Shown here: in pieces, positions 6,814 through 16,288 of the stretch
Position numbering within the stretch: the stretch's first letter is position 1
Layout of the letters: every line of letters starts with the position of its first letter
Made by a program: the position numbers and the translations under genes
Origin: a virus
Virus record (IMG/VR): IMGVR_UViG_3300030329_003174
Coordinates: 1 to 47,249 of that record
DNA: 47,249 nucleotides
Strand: one strand, 5' to 3'
The notes under the pieces: generated by a model
What the model saw: only the letters and a program-made list of their open reading frames with translations
Database searches by the model: none
Told to the model about the DNA's origin: nothing

Positions 6814-7407
6814 TTAATGATCGTGTCTATGTTTTGTATTAGGATAATCTCCTCTAGGAACTCTATCGTAAGCATGTTCATCAAACCAAGGATGATATTC
6901 ATTTTCATCAGAATATTCTGCATCTTGTGTAGCAAAATGTTCATTCCACCATCTTCCTAAACCAGTCCATCCAGGAAGAGTAGGTCTTCTTCCAGCAGGA
7001 TGCAATGAAGGTAGCCAACCCTTCCATTTTATATCTTGTTCTTGATATTTATTTATTTCAGGAACACCTCGACTTCCTGATTTATGACCTGCAAAATAAT
7101 GAAGAAGCTCATGAGGAATAGATCCTTCACCACCTTCAGGATAATATATCTGATCACCGCTATAATAAGCTCCTAATCTAGGTTCATTTAGATCTATCTT
7201 ATGCTGTTCCCAATCTTCTTTTGAATATTTATTTAGTTTAATATTCCTCTCAGCAACATCTTTGAGTAAATCATCGTAAGTCCTTGTTACGCTAGGTCTT
7301 TGAGTTACCCAATTAGATATATAATCTTTATATTGTCTTACATAATCTTCTAATTGTTGATATTCATCAACTTGACCACCTGATTGATATCTTCTAAATC
7401 CAAACAT
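6814..7407 (-). CDS. Putative zincin metalloprotease with Q-x-G-G motif
   Basis: 197 residues. A HExxH-type site is visible as IPHELLHYFAGH (H99, E100, H103; H108 possible third ligand). The N-terminus carries YQSGG (residues 7-11), the peptide shared with other late proteins. The C-terminal half is rich in aromatic and His residues (..WWNEHFATQDAEY..). HExxH zincins hydrolyse peptides; a virion protease acting on phage or host proteins is the simplest reading, but only the motif supports it. Confidence 0.6.
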   Translation of the reverse strand: MFGFRRYQSGGQVDEYQQLEDYVRQYKDYISNWVTQRPSVTRTYDDLLKDVAERNIKLNKYSKEDWEQHKIDLNEPRLGAYYSGDQIYYPEGGEGSIPHELLHYFAGHKSGSRGVPEINKYQEQDIKWKGWLPSLHPAGRRPTLPGWTGLGRWWNEHFATQDAEYSDENEYHPWFDEHAYDRVPRGDYPNTKHRHDH

Positions 7408-7408
7408 A

Positions 7409-7675
7409 TTAATCCTTTTTATCCCATCTGAATAATTTTGTTATAATTTCTATTAAAGTCTGATACGACTTTACTATACCTCTTTGTTCTATCTGCATTT
7501 TCTTCTGCTGGTCTATAAGCTTAATAATGATACCTTCTAGGCGATTAAACTTCTGATGTATATCTTTAGTCAAATCATCCTGTATATACTTATTCTGCTT
7601 ATATATAAACCATGCTAAGCCTAAGCAAAATGCTACTGGAACTCCAAATTCTTGTAAAATTGCTATAGGATCCAT
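7409..7675 (-). CDS. Holin-like protein (BhlA/UviB-like layout)
   Basis: 88 residues: an N-terminal membrane helix (VPVAFCLGLAWFIYKQ, about 12-27) followed by a charged coiled coil (..DDLTKDIHQKFNRLEGIIIKLIDQQKKM..). One short helix plus coiled coil is the layout of BhlA/UviB-type holin-like proteins. It sits directly after the giant virion gene (1-bp overlap), away from the lysozyme, so a second holin or virion membrane component are both possible. Confidence 0.55.
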   Translation of the reverse strand: MDPIAILQEFGVPVAFCLGLAWFIYKQNKYIQDDLTKDIHQKFNRLEGIIIKLIDQQKKMQIEQRGIVKSYQTLIEIITKLFRWDKKD

Positions 7676-10600
7676 TATCCTCCCAGTGCCTGAGAAATCA
7701 TTTCTTCTCTTTTCTTCTGCAGTTGAGCTTTGTTGTATAAACTTACAGTTTTATCAGTAGGTAGTCTGAAAAATTGCTGCATAAACCTACCAAAAGTAGT
7801 ACCATATTTTTGCTCATTTATCATTTCAAATCTTCCAGATTGTGGATCATAAAATGTTTTGTCAACTTGTCTTACTAACCTGCCAAATGGATACATGGTA
7901 TGAATATGATAATCTAAGAATCTATCCCAATCGTTATTAATTAACGACTTTATTGGATTAATTACAACTCTTGCAGCAGGAGGAGTAACAATCTGTAAAG
8001 GAGCAATAGCTCTAGGATATGTTCCAAAGAATGCTCTTTCACGTTCTTTTTTATCTCCAAATACTAATTCTGATGTTTCCTGTAACCAATCATATGGTGG
8101 AGGAAGAGCTGTGTCAAATACACTATATTTATATACACTAGCTAAAGCTAATACAAGCATATCTAAAACAAATAAATCTTTCAGTCTTTCATAATCAGGA
8201 GTACCTTTTTCATATCCATAATATTGAGCTCTTCTAGCTAATTCTTTCCTAGTTCTTAAAGACTGGAAAACAAATAGCTTAAACCTGGTCATAACTTTAC
8301 CTAATGAAGTTCTCATAAAAGCTGGTCTAAATGCACTATGATATAGAAACTGAGTAGCTTCTACTCCCTTTAATCCTGCATCAACAAGATATGGATCATC
8401 AAGAGACATGTTTTTACCAGCCTCACCCAACCTATCCTTTGCTTGCAATAAATGACTTAAAAATGCATCTCTTCTTAATTTACGTTCAGATACTTGCATA
8501 AATGCCCCACCTAATTTTAACATAGTATCTTGAACACCATACCTTTTAGCTAGTTCTAATAATGTTTCATTACTAGCATCTGGATTCTCTCTTAATAGTT
8601 TTTTCAGGTCTTTTATAAATTCTTTACCAGATCTACCTGCTTTATCTAATGCTGTTTTTAATCTAATATTAGTATTCAACTCATCATTGATAAAATTATC
8701 AATAACACCTTTATCTTGTATCCATTTATATAATCCAGCTTTATCTGTAACAGTTACACTCTTACCTTGATTGTTTATATATGTTAATGTAGGCCTACCT
8801 AATTCATCAAAAAGAACATTTTCTTTTAACCATTTAAATCTATTTACTCTTACAAAGTTCCTAAGACCTGCAGAAGATATAGTCATAGTGGTTCCACCAA
8901 ACATATTTGTAGTTAAAGTACCAGTATTAGCAAGTAAAGTAAGTAGTTCATATCGAGCTTCTAATTTGCCGAAATCATGCACAATTCTAGATAGGTATTG
9001 GTTACGTGCATCTACTTGCTTATCGTACTCAGGAGTACCCTTTTTCGCTGTTATTTGAGGTAATCTGCTTAAGAATGGAGTAGACATACCTCTCTTCTTA
9101 AACATTTTATCAATCTTCTCAATAGCAGCTATAACTTTCTGGTCACTCATAGTCATATACATAGTATCATTCAGCTTTAATGGATCACCATGTTTCATGG
9201 ATTCTATAACTCTTTCAGGGAAAGTAGTTCTATGTCCAAAAGCATCTCTTACATAGAATTTTAAATAATCACCCCATACATCAGACCAATTTTCATATAA
9301 TGGCTTATCAGGATCTGGGTTGAATTTCTTATATTGCTCTGGAGTAAATTCGCCCATGATTGGTTTACCATTCTTATCCTTAGCATTTACAAATTTATTT
9401 ATTCTGTAGTTTGCCATAACAGAACCTAAGTTCCTATAATGAGCTCTAATAACTCTTTCTTTATAAATATCTATAACCTCTGGTGTAGTTTTATATCCAG
9501 GCATACCTGCAGTTCTTTCAAGTAAATTTTCAGGTCTAGTATTAAATCCAATATTTTCTAATTCTTTAGCAATTTCTTCTGGCGTTAATCGTCTATAATC
9601 AATCTTACTTAACATTTCATCAACAGCGTGTTTTTCCATAGCACCAGTATCTGATTTAGACCCTTCTATCTTCATATCTAATTCAGCTAACTTAGCATTT
9701 TTTAATTGTTCTGCAACTTCTGGAGATAGACCTTTATCAATAGCCGCTTGATATACTGCATCACCTTGTGCTATCTTCCATTGTAATATTTCGGCTTTAG
9801 CAGCAGCATTCCAACCAAAATCTAAATGAGGAAAGTATTCACCCATAGTTATTTCTTCTATACCTTTAAATTTCCTTTTGCCTGTTTGCTTACTTACTTT
9901 CTTTCTATAATTTTCACGATACTGCTGAGCTTCTTTACCTTTTAAACCTAAACCTAATATTTGTTGTTCTAAGTTATATTCAAATTGAAATCTATATATA
10001 TTCTCTAATGGTATTCTAGGCACTCTAGATCCAGTACGATCTCCAGGCTCTACAGCTTTTCTAATGAAATTCATAATATCAAAAGAACCATCTTTATTGT
10101 ATTTTATATATTCATTATATTCACCATACTTTTGTTTAACATCTATATCAGCCCAATCAATCTTTTCTCCATTCTTATCTACTGAGTATAACCATTCCTC
10201 ACCAAATTTCTTTAAGTCTTTAGACATGACATCGTGCCATTTATCTACTGCTTCTTCAAAGGTGTATTTCTTACCGTCTATTTCATATTTACGTTCAAGA
10301 TATTTACCTTCAATTTTAAAAGGAACAAATCCTTCTTGATTTGCTTGAGCTTTATTTATAATTGCTCTCATAATAGACCAAGATTCATTTGGAGTTAATT
10401 GAGTTCTAAATGGATATAATGCATCGTTAATATCCATTATAGCATCTGTATATACATCCATTTGTCTATTAGTTTGCCTAAACCAATTACGAATAGTACC
10501 TAATGTACCAGTACCTTTATATATAGGGAGCACTTCACCTTTTTGAGTCGTTACATCATAACCTTGAGTATAAAAAGTCATTTCCCTATACCACATGTAT

Positions 10601-13600
10601 TCATCTATATATCGTGGGTCAGCCCAATATGCATAATCAGGAATACCTTCCTCACTAAACCTTCTATCATAATCTCTAAAAAATCTATTAATAGCCTTTA
10701 TATCATTCATATTTAAATCAGATATTGTTTTAGGACCTGATTTACTATATCTTAATGTAAAATAACCTATAAACTCATCTACATGAGCATCGGGTCCATT
10801 CTTCATATTAGCTTCGAATATTTCAATTTCTTTAAAATCCTCTTTACTTAAAGCTTTTCGAGTGTATTGCCTATCAGAAGTAGCTTGTTTCTTTATAGGA
10901 CTTTTATTATCAATTATATTTTCCAGGACTTTGTCTGTGATGAGCTTACCTTGCTCTTCTTTATTAGCAGGGTTCTTATAATCAGAAGGTAATTGAAATA
11001 AAGAAGCTTTTTCTATAGGTAAACCTTCAGTTCTTTTAGTTATATTTTGATATTGTAATTCAAAATTATCCATTACATTTTTCCAAACATCAGAAGATAC
11101 TTCTTGTGATTGCATTGGAAGACGAGATATTGACCCAGTCTTAAAATCACCATATTTATAAGGAGTTATAAGCCAAGCGGAAAAATAATCCGATAGTAAC
11201 TTATAATCTATTTTATTGTCTTTAGCGGTTTGTACTAGACTGATTTTGAAATCCTTAATTTCTTTATCATAATCTTCAAATTTAGTCTTCCTGATATCCC
11301 CATCTGTTTCAGTTATATTTTCAAATCTTCTTTTTATATCAGTTGCTTTTTTAGCAATCTGAACTAATATATCATTCATGACGCTAGTTGGATCGTTTAT
11401 TCCATTCTCTTTAAACGCCTTAAATATATCATAACCCTTCTCATTTAATATGTTATTGGTAGCAATTAAGAATGCATCGTTAGATATAAAATCAAGAACC
11501 CTTTCCCAATCGTTAGTTTGAATAGCTTTTTCAATAGCTTTCTTTAAACCTTCAACGTTTCCTATTTTAACTCTAACAAGTTTTGTTAAATGATCTCTAG
11601 CCCATTGAGCTCTATCATATTGCTCTTGAGTAGCTCTACCTTCTTGAACATCTTTCTTGGTAACATTTATCATCTTTTGAGTCATCTCAATTGCTTTTAC
11701 ATAGTTATTTATAAATTCTACAGTCTTGTCTTTGATATCTTTATGCAAACCTAGCTTATAAGCATCTCTAGCAATACGATTATAAATATTCATAGTCTTT
11801 TCTGGAGAAGATTCACCTAGCTTTTTAATAGACATTCCAAATTCATCTAAAGTTTGAGCTCTTGGATCTCTATTCTTTATATAGGTCTTACCTTTAAAAT
11901 CTAAAACATTTTGAACTGTATGGGAATCACCTAACTTTGTCTTATTTACTATTTGGGAGAATGTTGCTTTCTTACCTTTTATAGTAGCTTCAAAAGCAGT
12001 ATCAAATAAATACTCTCTCCATTTAGCATAATCAGTAACATTGGGATAGTTAGCAGCATCAGCTGAAGTATTAATCATCTCTCTAGCTAATCTTCTTAAT
12101 TCTGTACCGTCATTTTTCAACTTAATGACAACTCCACCTTCTAATTCAATTCGACCACCATTAGCTGTTAAAATATCAATCCAACTAAGCATGGTTGTCT
12201 TAGCTTTCATCACATATCCTAATCCATCATTTCCTTTAGCAGCATTCCTAGCTACTATTAATCTCATTCCAGGAGAAAATTGACTAGCTCTAGTTTCAAA
12301 TCTTTCATCTCGCTCGCCTCTTAATAGAGTCTCATACTTATCAGACTTACCTTCAATCCAATGATTATCTTTATCTTGCCATTCTTTAGATTGTTTTTTT
12401 ATTGACTTTAGTAAATCTCTATTTAATCCTTGGTATAAAAATACTGAGTCACTGTCCTTATCGGCCCCACCCAGATAAACATTGTCACGACTTGAAGTAT
12501 GTATAGCAGTCCCTTTTGCATTTGTAAAACCATTAAACCTAAGAACTCTAGTACCACTAACACTATCACTTGGCACACGAATGACAGCAAAATCAAGGGC
12601 ACTTTCATACTTTGAAGGATCTTTCGCATTTTCATATAATCTCCATAAATCTTGTAACTTCATTTCCCTACCATCTTCTAATTTTACATCTGGATCAAAA
12701 TCTTTACCTGCTTTGAACGTACCTTCAGTAACATTATGGTGTGCCATCTTAGGTGCTAACCATGCTTTAGCAGAATACTTATATTTAGGATTAATCAATC
12801 TCTTAATAATATACTTCTTGTATACTTTTTCAGAATATTTACGAGTACTCTTAAATAATTTAGTAGATGATTCAGAAGCTTGTGTAATATCTAATAGTCT
12901 ATTGTTACGAGCTAAATAATCTCTATACTCTTCTTTAGTAAATTCTTCAACTTCTCTAAGCTCATTCTCTTTATCTAGTCTATAAATATGTTTTCTAATT
13001 CTTTTACCTACCTCAGAATTATAATGATCTGTCATTACCCTGTGTATTAATTCAAGAGACATCTTATCTACATCTAAACCTTTTAATAGTTTATTGTCAG
13101 GCTTTAATAAGTAGGCTTCAACATTCTCATTTGTTGTTTTATCGCCTATATAAGTCTTATAAAAATACTCATTATAAGCACCTTGCATAATGCCTGGAGT
13201 TTGAATCTCATTTAAATTTCCAAAGAATTGTTTAACAAAATGAGTCCCATACATCTTCTCAGGATTTTCAAATGTACCTAGATTCATTCTAACTGCAGTT
13301 GGATCTAACTCAAATATATCACGTTCTTTACTAAAATCTTTTATTTCATATACATCGTTCTTTTCATCATACGTATAATCTTTAGGCTTTATATTCCTAG
13401 GCAGTTTTTTAGCAGCACTTTTAAATACTACCATTTGCAACTCATTATTATACATCATTTTAAGGAACGAACCATCACCTACAGCACCAGCTGACTTTGC
13501 CATAAATATACCTTGTCCAGGTATTTTTAACATAATTACTGGCTTATTCATACCTACAGCTTCATGAGGTAATCCTATTGACTTCATGATAGTATCAAAA

Positions 13601-15744
13601 ACTTCAGGAGTAAATACTAAAGTACCATCAGTATTACTCTCATTATATTTAGTTTCTATTTCACCTTTTTCATTCTTAACAGTATAGACATCTTCTCCTT
13701 TTGGACCCATGTCTATTCTATCATTAAGAACTGTAAAGCGAATACCTTTATGTGCAAATCCAGCGTTTATAAAAACATCTTCTGGTAAAGGAGCGCCTTT
13801 ATCAAAATCTAATTGAAATCTTTTATTAGCATCAGTAACATTCTTAGCCGATACTTCCATAAATGGTCTTAACCCACTTAAATCATTACTTCCTTTTAAA
13901 TAAAAACCTGCACCTTCAGCTGTAGATAATAAGTTTGACTTCCATTGTTTTTCATGCAAAGAAATTAAATCTGGATCATTTTTATCTTTACCGTAAAATT
14001 CAGCTGTTATTTCCAAGCTATCTAAAAATTCTTTCTCACTAATGTTCGCTGCTTTTCTTAATTGCTCTACTGTATAGTTATTTACATCAATATGATAATC
14101 TGTAACTTGACCAATACCTTTATCTTTAACACCTAAAGCAATATATTTATTCTTCTCATTTAAACTGCTAGTTATTCTCCACCAACCATCTTTATCCATC
14201 ATTGGTTCTAATGAACCTTTTACTATCTTCATACCAAATAAAGGATATTTTTTCCAAAATCTTCCACCAGTTGGTTCATATACATTATGTATTTCTGTAT
14301 ATTCTTTGCCTTCAAAATTCTCTATTGGAGTATCTATCCTAGACTCTCCAACTCTAGATTCCCTGTACTCCCCCTTCACTTTATTAATAGTATATAAACC
14401 TCTATCAGTCTCAATAACATAAACCTCTTTATCTTGATACCTATCCTTTTGAGCCTCTAAAATAGGGTTTTCAGGAGCTTTCTCTGTAGGCTGACTACTA
14501 TCCTCCTTTTGACCATGTTCGGGGTCTATGGGTCTTTCTGAGGTCTCAAACGGGTCTTTTACATATTCGAAGTTCTCATAATAGTGCTGAGTAGCTTCTT
14601 GCCTCATCATATCCTGTATCTCTTTTTCAGTAGGATCTTTTTTACCTAAGTGACGTTGAGCAAGCTCTTTAAAGTATTGATTAAATTCTGCTTCTGAAAT
14701 ATCTGGATATTGATTTTTTAAATATGTAGATGCCTGTTCTACAGAAGTATTCATTATATATTCTTGAGCACCCTTAGAATAGTCTTTAAACTTAGGATGA
14801 AATTCAGGAGTAAATATTATATCTTTCTTAGGATAGTATATTAATTCAGATATAAACTTTCCACCTTCAGCTTCTACAGCTGGCCTACCTTTATAACCGA
14901 AATAACCACCTAGTATAGTTTCATACAGAACAGCTTCAATAGGTTCTCCACGAACATGAGCGGGTCCTCCCATTGCTAAAGCACCAACTCCCATTTTAAT
15001 TTGTTGTTCAGCTGTTTTGTATTGCTTAACCCCACCATGCTTTAATAAATTTCCAATAGCCCTAAAGTTACTTAAACCACCGAAAAATCCACCAGCAACA
15101 CTACCACCAACTATTCCTTGCAACCAAGCATCTGGACCTTTCCATATATTGGATATTCCCATTCCAGCTCCTAGATGAGTCATTTGCATAAGAATATCTC
15201 TAGTTGCAGCACCCTTTTTCATGAAATCAAATGCATCTAGCTTAGCGTTCTTAATGCCTAATTCAGCACCTTTTTTAACCCAATCACCAAATAACATTGG
15301 TACTGATATATTTTTAGCTGTTAAATCAGCAACTTGACCTATTACACTTTCAGCTGATTCTCTTGCTAATTGTCTTTCAGTTAATTCTCTACCAGTTATT
15401 TTAGCACCTAGTTTGACTGCTCCTCTAGCAGTAGCAGAGAGAGGACCAGCCAAAATACCAGGTGCGAACCCAACCAGATGACCTAGGGAGTGAGCAATTG
15501 ATTCATAAGTTGTTCGAGGCTTTTCTCCTACAGGTATAGTAGTCATACCTTCTAGAAATCCAGAAGTTAATTGTTCTGTGACTCTACGCAGGCTGATTTC
15601 TTGCCTCATGGGTTTAAAGTTAATGCCTTGCTCTTTTGCTATCTCTTCTAGTTCATCTAATTGATCATCATTAAATAAATGAGGATTAGATCTGTAAGTA
15701 TTTATTAACTGTTTAACCCTATATTCATAAGGTACTTGTCTCAT
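7675..15744 (-). CDS. Giant virion protein with putative double-psi-barrel RNA polymerase core
   Basis: 2689 residues, the longest gene. The N-terminal ~250 residues are Gly/Ala-rich with hydrophobic stretches, as in ejection proteins. Residues 706-775 hold SNTDGTLVF (D706) and later VVFKSAAKKLP (K775). Residues about 1062-1105 read VIRVP..VLRFNGF..GGADKDSDSVFLYQ, with D1095/D1097/D1099 forming a DxDxD triad; then ARNAAKGNDGLGYV (near 1165) and SADAANYPN (near 1225). This order (DG, Lys, R-P, DxDxD, aaD-A motif) parallels the giant virion RNA polymerases of crAss-like phages (gp66 type). The function is inferred from motifs; the remaining 1500 residues are unassigned. It would be injected to transcribe early genes. 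Confidence 0.6.
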   Translation of the reverse strand: MRQVPYEYRVKQLINTYRSNPHLFNDDQLDELEEIAKEQGINFKPMRQEISLRRVTEQLTSGFLEGMTTIPVGEKPRTTYESIAHSLGHLVGFAPGILAGPLSATARGAVKLGAKITGRELTERQLARESAESVIGQVADLTAKNISVPMLFGDWVKKGAELGIKNAKLDAFDFMKKGAATRDILMQMTHLGAGMGISNIWKGPDAWLQGIVGGSVAGGFFGGLSNFRAIGNLLKHGGVKQYKTAEQQIKMGVGALAMGGPAHVRGEPIEAVLYETILGGYFGYKGRPAVEAEGGKFISELIYYPKKDIIFTPEFHPKFKDYSKGAQEYIMNTSVEQASTYLKNQYPDISEAEFNQYFKELAQRHLGKKDPTEKEIQDMMRQEATQHYYENFEYVKDPFETSERPIDPEHGQKEDSSQPTEKAPENPILEAQKDRYQDKEVYVIETDRGLYTINKVKGEYRESRVGESRIDTPIENFEGKEYTEIHNVYEPTGGRFWKKYPLFGMKIVKGSLEPMMDKDGWWRITSSLNEKNKYIALGVKDKGIGQVTDYHIDVNNYTVEQLRKAANISEKEFLDSLEITAEFYGKDKNDPDLISLHEKQWKSNLLSTAEGAGFYLKGSNDLSGLRPFMEVSAKNVTDANKRFQLDFDKGAPLPEDVFINAGFAHKGIRFTVLNDRIDMGPKGEDVYTVKNEKGEIETKYNESNTDGTLVFTPEVFDTIMKSIGLPHEAVGMNKPVIMLKIPGQGIFMAKSAGAVGDGSFLKMMYNNELQMVVFKSAAKKLPRNIKPKDYTYDEKNDVYEIKDFSKERDIFELDPTAVRMNLGTFENPEKMYGTHFVKQFFGNLNEIQTPGIMQGAYNEYFYKTYIGDKTTNENVEAYLLKPDNKLLKGLDVDKMSLELIHRVMTDHYNSEVGKRIRKHIYRLDKENELREVEEFTKEEYRDYLARNNRLLDITQASESSTKLFKSTRKYSEKVYKKYIIKRLINPKYKYSAKAWLAPKMAHHNVTEGTFKAGKDFDPDVKLEDGREMKLQDLWRLYENAKDPSKYESALDFAVIRVPSDSVSGTRVLRFNGFTNAKGTAIHTSSRDNVYLGGADKDSDSVFLYQGLNRDLLKSIKKQSKEWQDKDNHWIEGKSDKYETLLRGERDERFETRASQFSPGMRLIVARNAAKGNDGLGYVMKAKTTMLSWIDILTANGGRIELEGGVVIKLKNDGTELRRLAREMINTSADAANYPNVTDYAKWREYLFDTAFEATIKGKKATFSQIVNKTKLGDSHTVQNVLDFKGKTYIKNRDPRAQTLDEFGMSIKKLGESSPEKTMNIYNRIARDAYKLGLHKDIKDKTVEFINNYVKAIEMTQKMINVTKKDVQEGRATQEQYDRAQWARDHLTKLVRVKIGNVEGLKKAIEKAIQTNDWERVLDFISNDAFLIATNNILNEKGYDIFKAFKENGINDPTSVMNDILVQIAKKATDIKRRFENITETDGDIRKTKFEDYDKEIKDFKISLVQTAKDNKIDYKLLSDYFSAWLITPYKYGDFKTGSISRLPMQSQEVSSDVWKNVMDNFELQYQNITKRTEGLPIEKASLFQLPSDYKNPANKEEQGKLITDKVLENIIDNKSPIKKQATSDRQYTRKALSKEDFKEIEIFEANMKNGPDAHVDEFIGYFTLRYSKSGPKTISDLNMNDIKAINRFFRDYDRRFSEEGIPDYAYWADPRYIDEYMWYREMTFYTQGYDVTTQKGEVLPIYKGTGTLGTIRNWFRQTNRQMDVYTDAIMDINDALYPFRTQLTPNESWSIMRAIINKAQANQEGFVPFKIEGKYLERKYEIDGKKYTFEEAVDKWHDVMSKDLKKFGEEWLYSVDKNGEKIDWADIDVKQKYGEYNEYIKYNKDGSFDIMNFIRKAVEPGDRTGSRVPRIPLENIYRFQFEYNLEQQILGLGLKGKEAQQYRENYRKKVSKQTGKRKFKGIEEITMGEYFPHLDFGWNAAAKAEILQWKIAQGDAVYQAAIDKGLSPEVAEQLKNAKLAELDMKIEGSKSDTGAMEKHAVDEMLSKIDYRRLTPEEIAKELENIGFNTRPENLLERTAGMPGYKTTPEVIDIYKERVIRAHYRNLGSVMANYRINKFVNAKDKNGKPIMGEFTPEQYKKFNPDPDKPLYENWSDVWGDYLKFYVRDAFGHRTTFPERVIESMKHGDPLKLNDTMYMTMSDQKVIAAIEKIDKMFKKRGMSTPFLSRLPQITAKKGTPEYDKQVDARNQYLSRIVHDFGKLEARYELLTLLANTGTLTTNMFGGTTMTISSAGLRNFVRVNRFKWLKENVLFDELGRPTLTYINNQGKSVTVTDKAGLYKWIQDKGVIDNFINDELNTNIRLKTALDKAGRSGKEFIKDLKKLLRENPDASNETLLELAKRYGVQDTMLKLGGAFMQVSERKLRRDAFLSHLLQAKDRLGEAGKNMSLDDPYLVDAGLKGVEATQFLYHSAFRPAFMRTSLGKVMTRFKLFVFQSLRTRKELARRAQYYGYEKGTPDYERLKDLFVLDMLVLALASVYKYSVFDTALPPPYDWLQETSELVFGDKKERERAFFGTYPRAIAPLQIVTPPAARVVINPIKSLINNDWDRFLDYHIHTMYPFGRLVRQVDKTFYDPQSGRFEMINEQKYGTTFGRFMQQFFRLPTDKTVSLYNKAQLQKKREEMISQALGG

Positions 15745-15748
15745 CTAT

Positions 15749-16279
15749 TTAAGGCCAAGTTATCCCAGAAAAATCAAACATACGATCCATTCCAAACGGA
15801 TCAGTTAGTAAATTCTTACCATCGTTATATAGACTTTCTGCATAAGCTGTAGCTCTTTTTAAAGATTCAGCTTCTTTAACTTTAGAAATAGCATTGATAG
15901 CATCTGCACCATATCCTGATTGAAATGAGCGAGTAAGTCCTCTAGCACCTAAAAGTCCAAGAGCACCAGCTCCAAATGCACCTACAGTTGTTCCAAAAGC
16001 ACCTGCTCCTTTATCAACCGTAGATTCACCGAATAATTCTTGCCCAGGAGAAGTTGGTCTCCATTCATTAGGTATCATCCCGAATGCACCCATATCAACT
16101 AAGTCAAAAAGACCTTTTCTTAGAGGTCTAGATACTGGCTCAAACTCAAGACCATACTCATATGCTTTTCGAGCTAACTTTTCAGCATCATCATCTTCAA
16201 GTTCTAATTGACCACTATGGTATCTTTTTACCATTTCTTTTATTAAGTCGTATTCGTTATTTACAGTGTTTCTTATCAT
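15749..16279 (-). CDS. Probable ejection protein sharing an N-terminal module with the giant protein
   Basis: 176 residues. Residues 10-100 resemble the start of the giant protein next door: both run Y-x5-I-x2-Y, an acidic 'DD..E.L...A.E.G..F.P' stretch, then a Gly-rich segment (here GAGAFGTTVGAFGAGALGLLGARG, split: hydrophobic region about 92-115). The shared head suggests common packaging or ejection. It lies four bases upstream of the giant gene. Unknown otherwise. Confidence 0.65.
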   Translation of the reverse strand: MIRNTVNNEYDLIKEMVKRYHSGQLELEDDDAEKLARKAYEYGLEFEPVSRPLRKGLFDLVDMGAFGMIPNEWRPTSPGQELFGESTVDKGAGAFGTTVGAFGAGALGLLGARGLTRSFQSGYGADAINAISKVKEAESLKRATAYAESLYNDGKNLLTDPFGMDRMFDFSGITWP

Positions 16280-16288
16280 GTTTATTCC

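Noticed and set aside
7675-15744. N4-type (T7-like) virion RNA polymerase
   Set aside because: No T7-family fingers/palm motifs were seen; the DxDxD pattern and its neighbours point to the double-psi-barrel class instead.
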